Origin: Bacillus sp. FJAT-26390
Lineage (GTDB): Bacteria > Bacillota > Bacilli > Paenibacillales > Paenibacillaceae
DNA length: 64,000 nt
Assembly: GCF_001682865.1 (NCBI RefSeq)
Contig: NZ_MAQX01000001.1
Location: forward strand, 682,001 to 746,000
Direction: 5' to 3'
A program made the translations under genes and the position numbers. The notes under the pieces are model-generated. The model was not told the DNA's origin, did not search any database, and was given only the letters and a program-made list of their open reading frames with translations. Shown one piece after another: positions 54,329-63,564 of this stretch (position 1 is the stretch's first letter; each line of letters starts with the position of its first letter).

Positions 54329-56281
54329 TTGGATCCTTCTATGCGTCTTAAAGTAAGAGGGGATACTTTTTTTCTCCCAAGCTCTGACGGAAGCGTCTAT
54401 TTTCGAAACAATATTGGGTCATTTCGAATGGAAGGCAGCACGATCGACCAGTGGATTGAAAAGCTGATGCCCGTATTTAACGGTGAGCATTCGATGTTTG
54501 AATTGACGGAAGGATTGCCGGAACAATACCAAAAGCATGTCTATGAAATCGCGGAGACGCTATATGCGAACGGTTACGTCAGGGATGTAAGCAAGGACGT
54601 GCCGCATCAGCTGCAAGAGAGTGTGCTTAAGAAATATGCTTCTCAAATCGAATTTTTGGACAGCTTTGAAGGTTCGGGCGCGTACAGGTTCCAGCGTTTT
54701 CGCCAGTCAAGCGTACTCGCCGTTGGGTCTGGCCCTTTTTTGGTATCTTTAATCAGATCCTTATTGGAGTCTGGTTTGACCCAAATTCAAATGCTGGATA
54801 CGAATCCGGAATCGACTAATCGCGAGCGAATATCGGAGCTTGCGGAGCATGCCCGCCAGGTGGACGGTGATGTTAAGTTGGACGAGATCGTATGGCAAAA
54901 GGATCGGGAGATCGATTGGCAGTCGGTCGTGCAGCCGTTCGATGCAGTGCTGCTGGTATCGGGTGAGGGTGGCATGCCGCGATTAAAAGCTCTGCAGGCG
55001 ATATGCAAAGCGGAAAATAAGGTGCTGCTGCCTGCCGTGATCCTGAAGCAAGCAGGAATAGCCGGTCCGCTCATACAGCCCGATTCGGATGTTGACTTTG
55101 AATCGGCATGGCGCAGGCTCCATCAGCATGCTGTTGAAAAGGAGTCGCGGCACCACGTTGTCTCCGCAACAGCAGAAGCGATGCTCGCGAACGTAATCGT
55201 CTTTGAATGGCTGAAAACAGCTACAGAAGTTGCTGCATCCGCTTTAAAAAACAAACTATTCCTGCTTAATTTGGAGACGCTGGAAGGGGGCTGGCACGCG
55301 TTCCTCCCTCATCCGCTGGCAGGTAGTCGACCAGCTGGCGAAAGGATAGAAAATTTGAATTTGCTGCTGGAAAGGAAGACCGAAGAGAAGCTGCCGACGG
55401 GATTGATCACTTACTTTAGCGGTTTAACCTCTAGTGAAACAGGTATTCTTCATGAATGGGAGGAGGGCGAGCTGCGCCAGCTTCCACTGTCACAGTGCCG
55501 TGCGCAGGCGGTTGACCCGCTGTCGGCAGGCCCGGCAGAGGTGCTTCCAGCAATCATACGCAATGGCATTAACCATGAGGAAGCGCGGAGGGAAGCTGGC
55601 CTTGCCGGAATTGAAGCCTACTTATCGAGAATGACGGATGTGCTGTTAAATACGGAACGGGAGGGAAGCGGTGATCTTGACGGATCTCGTCCAAATGAAT
55701 TCGTTGGCGTGGGAGCGGGCGAAACGATTGCCGAGGGTATTGGCCGGGCGTTGCAAACATGCTTGACTGCAGAACTTGAAAAAATGTTCGAGGCGAGCGA
55801 ACCTTCTGTTCATTTAACAAACGTAAGCCAAGTGGACGATGAACGCAGCCGCTATTATATAAATGCGTTAACAACGATGCAAGGAGCGCCTGCGATTGGC
55901 TTTGGCGAGGCATTGTCTGGCTTCCCAGTCGTTTGGGTTGGAACAAGAGACCGCTGGTATGGCGCGGTTGATTTTAACCGGACGAGGGCGCTGCGCAGAT
56001 CGCTGCAGCAAGCGCTGCTGGATATCCAAAACCAAGCGGCTTTCGAAACGGAAAATGCGATCAGAAAGTCTTCTGTAAGTGTGATAGGCGCTTCTATAGA
56101 GGATTTCTCAGTTCCAGCTAGCGATACTGTTGCTCATCGAGAAATTTTACAAGCTGCACTTGCTTTATTGCAAAAAAATCGCAAGCGTATTGTCGTCTAT
56201 GATCTAACGGTAGAGACGTTCCTAAAAGAGGAGCTTGCCGGCGCATTCGGCGTGTCGCTTAGGGAGGAGGATGAAAGGTGA
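54329..56281 (+). CDS. Thiazole-containing bacteriocin maturation protein (ThiF-like)
   Basis: A 650-residue partner protein of heterocycloanthracin-type clusters. The N-terminal region (about 1-95) resembles the leader-peptide-recognition fold used by such enzymes, and a Rossmann-like segment (VLAVGSGPFLVSLIRSL near 130) recalls ThiF/E1-like proteins. I see no CxxC zinc pairs, so it is more likely a docking or scaffold subunit than the cyclodehydratase itself (inference). TTG 54329 is preferred, 8 nt after AAGGAGG (54314-54320); the earlier ATG 54281 has no site. It overlaps the next gene in GTGA. Confidence 0.85.
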   Translation: MDPSMRLKVRGDTFFLPSSDGSVYFRNNIGSFRMEGSTIDQWIEKLMPVFNGEHSMFELTEGLPEQYQKHVYEIAETLYANGYVRDVSKDVPHQLQESVLKKYASQIEFLDSFEGSGAYRFQRFRQSSVLAVGSGPFLVSLIRSLLESGLTQIQMLDTNPESTNRERISELAEHARQVDGDVKLDEIVWQKDREIDWQSVVQPFDAVLLVSGEGGMPRLKALQAICKAENKVLLPAVILKQAGIAGPLIQPDSDVDFESAWRRLHQHAVEKESRHHVVSATAEAMLANVIVFEWLKTATEVAASALKNKLFLLNLETLEGGWHAFLPHPLAGSRPAGERIENLNLLLERKTEEKLPTGLITYFSGLTSSETGILHEWEEGELRQLPLSQCRAQAVDPLSAGPAEVLPAIIRNGINHEEARREAGLAGIEAYLSRMTDVLLNTEREGSGDLDGSRPNEFVGVGAGETIAEGIGRALQTCLTAELEKMFEASEPSVHLTNVSQVDDERSRYYINALTTMQGAPAIGFGEALSGFPVVWVGTRDRWYGAVDFNRTRALRRSLQQALLDIQNQAAFETENAIRKSSVSVIGASIEDFSVPASDTVAHREILQAALALLQKNRKRIVVYDLTVETFLKEELAGAFGVSLREEDER

Positions 56282-58221
56282 GCGCATTGTTGGCAGTTAT
56301 TGGAGAAGGCCAGCTCGCAGATTTTGTTTGCGGCGAATTATGGGAAGACCATCAAATTGTAAGGCAAAAGGATCTCTCAACTGAGGTACCGGTCACCGCT
56401 GCGCTGGCGCTAGTGCTGGATGATGGCTATAACCCCGCGGATCATCTAGCTGCGGAAGAGGTATTCCAGCGCTCCGGCATTCCTTGGCTGCGCGGTTTCG
56501 TTTCGTTCGGCGAAGGTTTGATCGGGCCGCTGGTCGTTCCGGGAGTGGCTGGATGCTCGCAGTGCGCCGATCTTCGGCGCCTAATGGCGGGAAACGACCG
56601 GAAGGAAATGTGGGAGATTCAGCAGCGCCATTTTATGCAAGGCGGGACTTTTCCTGATGTATGGTCCTCTCGTTTAGGTCTTCTGCATATGGCGCAAGTG
56701 GTTGCATCGGAAGCTCGGAGAGTGCTGGCTGGCGAATACGCACTAACGGAAAATCGGCTCATGTTCATCCATCTTCAAACCTTGAATAGCTCTTCGCATT
56801 TTTTCTTGCCGGATCCGCTTTGTCCGTTATGCGGACGGATAACGGAGGATTCTGTGAGCTCGTCTCGCATAGCGCTCCAGCCAAGTCCGAAGGTCAGCGA
56901 AAACAGCTACCGAAGCCGCTCGATGACGGAGCTTAAAGGGGTGCTGGCGGATGACTATATGGATGCTCGGACGGGATTTTTGAATGGCAAAATGATCGAT
57001 CTCTCTTCGCCATTTGCCGATTCAAGCATCAATCTGCCGTTGTTCTCGGGGGATGAAGGCTGCGCTGGGCGTACCCATTCCTATGCGGACAGCGAGATGA
57101 CGGCGATTCTAGAAGGCTTGGAGCGGTACTGCGGCATGTCGCCAAGGGGGAAGCAAACAGCCGTTCATGACAGCTATCGACATTTGAAAGATCAAGCGCT
57201 TAATCCCGTGCGGGTAGGAGTGCATGAGAAGGGGATGTACGATAGTGCCGACTTCCCTTTTCGGCCATTTGACCCCAGCAGGCCAATCGACTGGGTTTGG
57301 GGCTATTCTTTTTTGCAGGAGCGCCCTATCCTTGTGCCGGAGCTGCTTGCTTATTATAGCTCAGGCTGCGGCCAAGGTTTTGTTTATGAAACCTCGAACG
57401 GATGTGCATTAGGCGGAAGCCTAGAGGAAGCTATATTTTACGGCATAATGGAAGTGGTAGAACGTGATTCGTTTCTGATGACCTGGTATGCGCAGCTGCA
57501 GCTTACCCCTCTAGATCCCTATTCCGCCGGAGATCTTGAATTGAATTTAATGATCGAGCGTCTGCGTGAGGTTGCCGGCTACGATATCCATTTGTTTAAT
57601 TCGACGATGGAGCATGGCATTCCAAGCGTGTGGGCGATTTCAAAAAACAGGTCGGATAAAGGCGTGAATCTGATTTGCGCAGCAGGCGCCCATCCGGATC
57701 CCGTGCGTGCGGCAAAAGGCGCGATTCATGAGCTCTCGGGCATGATGCTGTCGTTGAACGAGAAATTGGAGGAGAATCGGGAGCAATACGAGCAAATGCT
57801 CCATGATCCGCTCCTAGTTCGGCAAATGGATGATCATTCCATGCTGTACAGCTTAAAGCAAGCGGAGGATCGACTACATTTTTTACTCCAAAACGGCCGT
57901 CCTCTTCGTACTTTCGCAGAGGAGTTCCAACCAAGAGTGAGGCATGCGGATTTGACTGAGGACTTAAAGGATATTCTTCATTCGTTACGTGAACGGAATC
58001 TGGAAGTTATCGTAGTGGACCAGACGACACCGGAGACGCTGCGAAATGGTCTTCATTGTGTGAAGGTATTGATTCCGGGCATGCTGCCCATGACGTTTGG
58101 ACAACATCTTGTCCGCCTGACAGGTTTGGAGCGGGTGCTCCAAGTGCCCGCGGAACTTGGGTATGCGGAGCAGCCGCTTGCACCCGAACAGCTTAATTTG
58201 CACCCGCACCCATTCCCATGA
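56278..58221 (+). CDS. Fused TOMM cyclodehydratase and YcaO protein
   Basis: A 647-residue C-D fusion that makes azolines from core Cys/Ser using ATP. The N-terminal ThiF-like part (about 1-210) has a full zinc tetrad, C93-x2-C96 and C182-x2-C185. The YcaO part (about 220-647) shows ILEGLERYCG near 277-286 and NGCALGGSLEEAIFYGIMEV near 374-393 followed by VERD, the ATP-binding glutamates of the family. It ends in PHPFP, the PxPxP tail that matters for catalysis in this enzyme class. The GTG overlaps the upstream stop and has GGAGGAGG 7 nt before it. Confidence 0.93.
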   Translation: MSALLAVIGEGQLADFVCGELWEDHQIVRQKDLSTEVPVTAALALVLDDGYNPADHLAAEEVFQRSGIPWLRGFVSFGEGLIGPLVVPGVAGCSQCADLRRLMAGNDRKEMWEIQQRHFMQGGTFPDVWSSRLGLLHMAQVVASEARRVLAGEYALTENRLMFIHLQTLNSSSHFFLPDPLCPLCGRITEDSVSSSRIALQPSPKVSENSYRSRSMTELKGVLADDYMDARTGFLNGKMIDLSSPFADSSINLPLFSGDEGCAGRTHSYADSEMTAILEGLERYCGMSPRGKQTAVHDSYRHLKDQALNPVRVGVHEKGMYDSADFPFRPFDPSRPIDWVWGYSFLQERPILVPELLAYYSSGCGQGFVYETSNGCALGGSLEEAIFYGIMEVVERDSFLMTWYAQLQLTPLDPYSAGDLELNLMIERLREVAGYDIHLFNSTMEHGIPSVWAISKNRSDKGVNLICAAGAHPDPVRAAKGAIHELSGMMLSLNEKLEENREQYEQMLHDPLLVRQMDDHSMLYSLKQAEDRLHFLLQNGRPLRTFAEEFQPRVRHADLTEDLKDILHSLRERNLEVIVVDQTTPETLRNGLHCVKVLIPGMLPMTFGQHLVRLTGLERVLQVPAELGYAEQPLAPEQLNLHPHPFP

Positions 58222-58265
58222 GTCTGGTCTAAAGCTACGTAGCAAAGTCTTTAGGAGGAGAAGGG

Positions 58266-59852
58266 ATGAGCTTAAAGGCTTTTTTGCATGAATTGCAGTT
58301 CGACCCAGACAAGGCGAAATCAAGCGATTGGGAGATCGACTGGGATGACGCGCCTCTCCCGTATAAGCTTTACAGGGGCTTGCCGACTTTTCCGCTCTCT
58401 GCAGAGGTGCCGCTTTCACTTACGGAGGCGCGCGTTATTGCAAAACCGAAGCTTCGGGAGCTAGGTCACTTTCTTTGGTATACGTTTGGGCTTACACGGC
58501 TAAGCCAATCTGTTTTTGGGCCGGAGGCGGGTGAGGATTGGGGAGACACGTTGCAGGTTTGCAGACGTTTCGTCCCATCAGGCGGGGGTTTGTATCCTAG
58601 CGAGCTATATCTCTATTTGAAGCTGGAGGAGCTGCCTAGCGGCATTTATCATTATGATGCTGCGCATCATCGATTGATATTGCTGCGGGAAGGCCAATTT
58701 GACGACTATCTAAGAAAGGCGCTTGGCAATCGCTGCGACATATCCGCTAGCTTTGGCGCAGCTTTTGTGTCTACGATGTTTTGGAAAAATTACTTTAAGT
58801 ACAACAATTTCTCATACCGTTTGCAGGGGCTGGATTCCGGTCTGCTCATCGGACAGCTGCTGGAGGCAACCAAACGGTTTGGTTTTGAGACGGGTGTTTG
58901 CTTTCAGTTTTTGGACCGTGCCGTTAATCATTTATTAGGCTTATCAGAGCGGGAAGAGAGCGTGTATGCGGTTATTCCGCTGTCAGCGGAAACAGAAATG
59001 GAATGGTTTAACGATAAGAATGAGGATAACGGTGAAGCTCTTATTAATGCGAATGATTTATGCAGGGAGCTTGGGTCGATCCAGCCCGAGCACTATATGC
59101 GTTCAAAGAGAGTATTGGAATACCCGAAGCTCATTAAGATGAACGAAGCATCGATGCTGGACTGCTTGCGGTCTTCTCGTCAGTATGTAGGTGAAAAGCA
59201 TGCTCAACACCAAGTGGCTGCTATTAAGCTTCCTGAAGCAAGCAGGCTGACTTATGATCTGGCTTCCGTGCTAAGAGAACGGTATTCGCCGGAAAATGAA
59301 TTCGAATTGAGACCGGTGGGTCAGTTGAGTGCAGCCACGCTGTTAAATGAGGTCATGTCATCTTTTGCGTACCGCAATGATTTGGACGGTTCGCTGTCTA
59401 GACCGGAGGCTCGCGTTTTTCTATACGGAAGCTTTTACGGCGTGGAAGGCATCAGCGACGGCGCCTATCGTTATGACGAATCAGAGCATGCGTTGCGGCA
59501 GGTTCGCGCTGGCGACCACCGTTCATGGCTGCAGGACGGAATGTCGATGGACAACGTCAATTTGTATCAAGTGCCGCTATGCTTCCATATCGCAGGAGAT
59601 AGGAACCATCTGCATGCTCAGCTGGGTTATCGCGGATATCGAATCCAGCAGATGGAGGCGGGGATGCTTGTACAACGACTGCTGCTTGCAACAACCGCTT
59701 CCCAAATGGGCGGGCGCCCATTGCTCGGTTTTGATGCAATAGGGAGCGATGAGCTGTATGGGATGACAGCGCTCGGACATACAAGCCTTATTCAGATTCC
59801 GGTCGGTTATTGCAGATGCCGTTCGCGACTTGAAGGAAGTTTGGCATACTAG
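58266..59852 (+). CDS. SagB-type FMN dehydrogenase (azoline oxidase)
   Basis: A 528-residue protein likely to oxidise azolines to azoles with FMN. The N-terminal half carries the nitroreductase/SagB signature RRFVPSGGGLYPSELYLYL (about 98-116) and GIYHYDAAHHRL. The C-terminal half repeats the pattern in degenerate form (GAYRYDESEHALRQ, GGRPLLGFDAIG), so it is a two-lobed tandem nitroreductase in which only the first lobe keeps the flavin motif. AGGAGGAGAAGGG precedes the ATG. It is the last gene of the TOMM operon; a hairpin follows. Confidence 0.92.
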   Translation: MSLKAFLHELQFDPDKAKSSDWEIDWDDAPLPYKLYRGLPTFPLSAEVPLSLTEARVIAKPKLRELGHFLWYTFGLTRLSQSVFGPEAGEDWGDTLQVCRRFVPSGGGLYPSELYLYLKLEELPSGIYHYDAAHHRLILLREGQFDDYLRKALGNRCDISASFGAAFVSTMFWKNYFKYNNFSYRLQGLDSGLLIGQLLEATKRFGFETGVCFQFLDRAVNHLLGLSEREESVYAVIPLSAETEMEWFNDKNEDNGEALINANDLCRELGSIQPEHYMRSKRVLEYPKLIKMNEASMLDCLRSSRQYVGEKHAQHQVAAIKLPEASRLTYDLASVLRERYSPENEFELRPVGQLSAATLLNEVMSSFAYRNDLDGSLSRPEARVFLYGSFYGVEGISDGAYRYDESEHALRQVRAGDHRSWLQDGMSMDNVNLYQVPLCFHIAGDRNHLHAQLGYRGYRIQQMEAGMLVQRLLLATTASQMGGRPLLGFDAIGSDELYGMTALGHTSLIQIPVGYCRCRSRLEGSLAY

Positions 59853-59860
59853 CGGGTAGA

Positions 59861-59899
59861 AAAAGGACAGAAGGAGTGTGGCAATCCTTCTGTCCTTTT
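59861..59899. terminator. Hairpin ending the TOMM operon
   Basis: AAAAGGACAGAAGGA (59861-59875) pairs perfectly with TCCTTCTGTCCTTTT (59885-59899). A-T ends allow two-way termination with the convergent His-rich gene. Confidence 0.8.
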
Positions 59900-59905
59900 A
59901 GGTTT

Positions 59906-59935
59906 GAATAAAGGGTTTCGATAACCCCTTTATTC
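59906..59935 (-). terminator. Hairpin at the 3' end of the His-rich gene
   Basis: GAATAAAGGG pairs with CCCTTTATTC on either side of a short loop. It begins inside the final codons of the minus-strand gene. Confidence 0.6.
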
Positions 59936-60472
59936 GGTTTGACCTTTTCCAGCGGGAAAACAAACGATTGGAAAGTGCGGATGATGAGGATGATGCATAT
60001 GATGCATATGATGCGGATGAACCCATGGATGGAACCATTCATGATGGTAATCGATGGAAGAGAACTCCCATCCTCCTTCATGAGGGTGGTGATGATGATC
60101 ATCGTACATATGGGGATCCCAGCCTTCATGCATGTCAGGATGGAAATCATGCATGGGATGGAAGTCATTCATAGGATGAAAATCATGCATCGGGTAGTAG
60201 TCGTTCATCGGATGAAAATCGTGCATAGGATGGAAGTCATGCATAGGATGGAAATCATGCATGTGGTGATAATCGTACATCGGATGTAAGTGGTGCATGT
60301 AGTGGAAATGATGCAGCTGGCTTAGATCCACGCAGCAGTGGCATTGGGATTTTTCGATGCTTTCATTTTCAATTGGTTTATTTATTTCGGGCTGTTTATT
60401 ACTCGTTTGCATTTGCTGGTAGTAATCCGGCGTAACGGCCGATTGTTGCACATAGGGCTGATTTGGTATCAT
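59930..60472 (-). CDS. His/Met-rich repeat protein
   Basis: A 180-residue protein starting MIPNQPYVQQ. After a Gln/Asn-rich head comes CHCC (about 54-57), then at least seven tandem HPMHDF or HPMNDF-type hexapeptides, and a C-terminal HHPHHPHFP region. Its dense His, Met, Asp and Cys could bind copper, nickel or zinc, or it could be a spore coat or surface protein; I recognise no family. There is no signal peptide. ATG 60472 is preferred, 6 nt after AAGGAGG; ATG 60493 lies upstream of that site. It is convergent with the TOMM operon. Confidence 0.72.
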   Translation of the reverse strand: MIPNQPYVQQSAVTPDYYQQMQTSNKQPEINKPIENESIEKSQCHCCVDLSQLHHFHYMHHLHPMYDYHHMHDFHPMHDFHPMHDFHPMNDYYPMHDFHPMNDFHPMHDFHPDMHEGWDPHMYDDHHHHPHEGGWEFSSIDYHHEWFHPWVHPHHMHHMHHPHHPHFPIVCFPAGKGQTE

Positions 60473-60659
60473 GGTGTGCCTCCTTTTTATCATACCTTAC
60501 AATATGCCTAAATCGAAAAAAGGGCACTTATCCCTATAAATTGGGCTTAAGAATTTGATAAAAGGCATATTATGCCGTTGATTTGAAGGTTATGAATAGG
60601 ACGAAACGAAGAAGGTGACGCTAATACCAACACTTTGAAAAAGACAGGTGGTCGGTGAA

Positions 60660-60998
60660 ATGCTGCGTCATATCGTCATGAAGGCCGTATTCGTGTTGCT
60701 TAGCCTCGCTCACTCTGAGGTAATGACAACGGAAGGGGCTGCCTTACATGCAGAGCCATCCTATGCCAAGTGGGGGAAGCTGGCCATGGAGGAGACGTCC
60801 AAAACGTATGTTAACGCATCCATTATTGACTATAAATACGTAGGCAGAACCAAATTGTCAGAGGAACAAGCAGAGGAGAATTTTGTGTTATGGCTTCGCA
60901 AGGATGCGATTGAATTTGGTGTCCGGGTCAGCATTACGATACAAACGAAAACAGATGAGGTTTTGAATTTAACGATGAAGGAGCTTGAAAGCAAATAA
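60660..60998 (+). CDS. DUF3889 small secreted protein
   Basis: A 112-residue protein with an N-terminal signal peptide (about 1-29) and a domain starting PSYAKWGKLAMEETSKTYVN, typical of DUF3889 (YqzG/YhdC-like) proteins. ATG 60660 is chosen; AGGTGG lies about 8 nt before it, while GTG 60648 would overlap that site. Function unknown. It lies 80 bases before a ybjQ-like gene on the same strand. Confidence 0.85.
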   Translation: MLRHIVMKAVFVLLSLAHSEVMTTEGAALHAEPSYAKWGKLAMEETSKTYVNASIIDYKYVGRTKLSEEQAEENFVLWLRKDAIEFGVRVSITIQTKTDEVLNLTMKELESK

Positions 60999-61078
60999 GT
61001 GAAACATCTTGCGAGGCTGCTCCGTAATAAAAGAAAACCATATGAAACGCTTCATGATGAAGCGAGAGGAGCTAAGCG

Positions 61079-61390
61079 ATGCTAATTTCAACTACACCAA
61101 CAATCGAAGGACGGCCTATACAGGAGTATGTGGGAGTCGTTACAGGTGAAGCTATAATGGGAGCCAATGTTGTGCGCGACTTTTTTGCGTCGATTACGGA
61201 CATCGTAGGAGGACGCTCCGGCGCATATGAAAGCAAGCTGAAAGAAGCTCGCGACGTTGCGATTGATGAGATGAAAAACCAAGCTTCAAGGCTGGGAGCT
61301 AATGCAATCGTCGCTATCGATATTGATTACGAGGTTGTGCGCGAGGGCATGCTTATGGTCGCTGTTAGCGGCACGGCCGTTCGTTTGTAA
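61079..61390 (+). CDS. YbjQ/UPF0145 family protein
   Basis: A 103-residue protein of the YbjQ family, which forms ring-shaped pentamers of unknown role. The family pattern is visible in [18 protein letters not shown], and in [28 protein letters not shown] lies 7 nt before the ATG. A strong terminator follows. Confidence 0.92.
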   Translation: MLISTTPTIEGRPIQEYVGVVTGEAIMGANVVRDFFASITDIVGGRSGAYESKLKEARDVAIDEMKNQASRLGANAIVAIDIDYEVVREGMLMVAVSGTAVRL

Positions 61391-61408
61391 TTGGAAAATG
61401 ATGTGTGC

Positions 61409-61471
61409 GAAAAGCGATATGACTTCTTCGATATAAGCGATGCTTATGCGAATTAGTCATATCGCTTTTTT
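61409..61471 (+). terminator. Intrinsic terminator after ybjQ-like gene
   Basis: AAAAGCGATATGACT pairs perfectly with AGTCATATCGCTTTT, followed by T residues. It may also serve the convergent SDR gene. Confidence 0.92.
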
Positions 61472-61490
61472 TGCGGGTCACACGCCTACG

Positions 61491-62186
61491 CTAAGGACAC
61501 ACGAGCGATTTTCCGTTATCCGATGAGTTAATTCCGATTATGAAAGGGACCGAAGTCCATGCCCAAGATTCTGGCGACGGTGCGTAGTTTGAAGATTCAG
61601 GTGAACAGGAGCGTAGCATAGCGGTATCGATGCTGTCGCCGGGATCGAGAGCGACGGCTGCCATTTCCTGCGGCAGTTCTTTGGCTAATGATTGCGTTAA
61701 TCCTTCAATCGCAAATTTAGAAGCGCAGTAAGGCGCTACATCAGCTTCGCCAAAGCGCCCCCAATAAGAGCTTATATTAACGATGCAGCCTTTTCGCTTC
61801 TCGACCATTGACGGGACAAAGGAGCGGATGACATTTACCGTCCCATGCACATTTATATTCATAATGGATGTGAATTCCTCGGCGGATACCGTCCATAGAG
61901 GCTTGTTTTCATTAATGATAGAGGCGTTATTAATCAAAAGATCCGGAGCGCCATACCGCAGTATGATATGCTCTCCCCACTCCGCAACCTCCGCTGCGTT
62001 AGAAACATCAACTGCTTGAAAGTCATGCTCGTCACCATATTCGCTTCGAAGAGAATCCATATTGGCCCGTGACCTAGCACAGCCTGCGATAAGCCATCCC
62101 GCTTGAATAAACTCATCGATCATTGCGCGGCCAAGTCCCTTGCTTACGCCTGTGATTACTACAAGCTTCTTATTATCTCTCGTCAT
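61491..62186 (-). CDS. Short-chain dehydrogenase/reductase
   Basis: A 231-residue classical SDR. The cofactor motif TGVSKGLG is near residue 13, NNAS near 86, the catalytic Ser in IVNISSYWG, and YCASK supplies Tyr-x3-Lys. The C terminus ends SDNGKSLVCP. The substrate is not evident. It stands alone on the minus strand, divergent from the AraC-type regulator. Confidence 0.92.
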   Translation of the reverse strand: MTRDNKKLVVITGVSKGLGRAMIDEFIQAGWLIAGCARSRANMDSLRSEYGDEHDFQAVDVSNAAEVAEWGEHIILRYGAPDLLINNASIINENKPLWTVSAEEFTSIMNINVHGTVNVIRSFVPSMVEKRKGCIVNISSYWGRFGEADVAPYCASKFAIEGLTQSLAKELPQEMAAVALDPGDSIDTAMLRSCSPESSNYAPSPESWAWTSVPFIIGINSSDNGKSLVCP

Positions 62187-62351
62187 CGTTGTTCTCCTCG
62201 CTTATCATTTTTCGCTAACCGCTCTTTAAGCTTACCACAAAGCGATAGGGGACTTACGAGTCTGTGATAAAGAGCTGGACATAATCAACAATTGACGAAT
62301 GCTGCGGCGAAGGTTAAAATTGCGGTAATTTCACAGAGGAAGGGTGTCTTT

Positions 62352-63545
62352 ATGATGCTGGTAACGACGGAGGCGGCATTCTCACAGCTTCTCATTTCCG
62401 GAACGCTCGTTCATGAAGGCAGCTTTAAAGAAGTTCAGCAGAAATTTGGCATTCAAGTTACGCCGCATTTAGCGATTTTGATCTCGATGGATCGTTACCC
62501 TGAGCTTGCCATAGATAAATCTATAACGTGGAAAACGGAAATTGGACAGCAGCTGGTTAAAGCTGTTTATCAGACGATATCTGAGCCTTTCCTTTGGGTG
62601 TGGATTGAGGAAGGGATTTTAGCGTTGCTGCTGGAGCTTGCCTCGGATAGTCAGCAAAGCCCATCATTAAAGAGGAAGTTACTGTCGAATGTACAACAAA
62701 TTCAAGGGCTGGTTGATTCGCAAGGCTTCTCTGTGTCAGCGGGAATCGGCTCTTATTATGAAAGCCCGTATATGCTTTATCGGTCCTTTGAAGAGGCGAA
62801 GGAGTCGCTTGTCGATCGTTTTTTTCAAGGCAATCGCGTTATTTATTTCTATGAAAAAAGTAAAAAAGTCGATTTGCAAGCGGAGCAGGCGGTCTCCCAA
62901 GAAGAAAAGACGGAGCTGCTTGCCCGTGTTCGAATTGGCGATATTGAGGGCTCTATTAATTATTTGAAAATGTTGCTGGCTAGAATAGCGCAAACCTATA
63001 AGTTCCACATCGACATGTTCAAGTCCGCTGCGATAGAGCTAAGCATGTCTTTATCGAGCATGGTCCTTGAAACTGGCGGGGACGTCTCTATTATTTTATC
63101 TGAAAACGCTAGGATGATTCAAAGTCTTTACAGCACCGTCCGCTATAACAACTTCGTTAATAAACTATGTGACTATTGGAGAATGCTTGCCGAGCAAATT
63201 GTAAAAGCAAACCAATTGAACGTATCCCCGATTATCCGCAAAGCGATGAATCATATTCTCGAATACCACCAAGACAAAATAAGCTTGGAAGATATAGCAC
63301 AATATTGCTATGTAAGCACCTATCATTTAGCCCATTTATTCAAGAAGGAAGTAGGCGTTAGCGTTATTGATTTTTTGAACAAAATCCGGATCGAGAAAGC
63401 GGTTTATTACTTGGAAATGACTGAGATGTCTGTTAAGCAGATTGCGGGTTTGGTCGGTTTCCAGGACTCGAACTATTTTACGCGTACCTTCAAAAAAATA
63501 ATGAGCTGCAGCCCTTCCGACTATCGCACAGCAAGATTGTGCTAG
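62352..63545 (+). CDS. AraC-family transcriptional regulator
   Basis: A 397-residue regulator. The N-terminal part (about 10-270) has no clear sugar-cupin signature and includes a GGDEF/PucR-like region near GFSVSAGIGSYYESPYMLYR, as seen in Paenibacillus response-type AraC proteins. The C-terminal double helix-turn-helix (about 295-395) has SLEDIAQYCYVSTYHLAHLF and MSVKQIAGLVGFQDSNYFTR. ATG 62352 is preferred (AGAGGAAGGG 7 nt upstream). It might control the divergent SDR or the downstream Opu genes (inference). Confidence 0.9.
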   Translation: MMLVTTEAAFSQLLISGTLVHEGSFKEVQQKFGIQVTPHLAILISMDRYPELAIDKSITWKTEIGQQLVKAVYQTISEPFLWVWIEEGILALLLELASDSQQSPSLKRKLLSNVQQIQGLVDSQGFSVSAGIGSYYESPYMLYRSFEEAKESLVDRFFQGNRVIYFYEKSKKVDLQAEQAVSQEEKTELLARVRIGDIEGSINYLKMLLARIAQTYKFHIDMFKSAAIELSMSLSSMVLETGGDVSIILSENARMIQSLYSTVRYNNFVNKLCDYWRMLAEQIVKANQLNVSPIIRKAMNHILEYHQDKISLEDIAQYCYVSTYHLAHLFKKEVGVSVIDFLNKIRIEKAVYYLEMTEMSVKQIAGLVGFQDSNYFTRTFKKIMSCSPSDYRTARLC

Positions 63546-63564
63546 TGGTAAGCAACTTTGTCCA

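Noticed and set aside
59939..60289. Met-rich ORF on the + strand
   Set aside because: It is the complement of the His/Met repeat gene; the minus strand frame has a good ribosome site and start.
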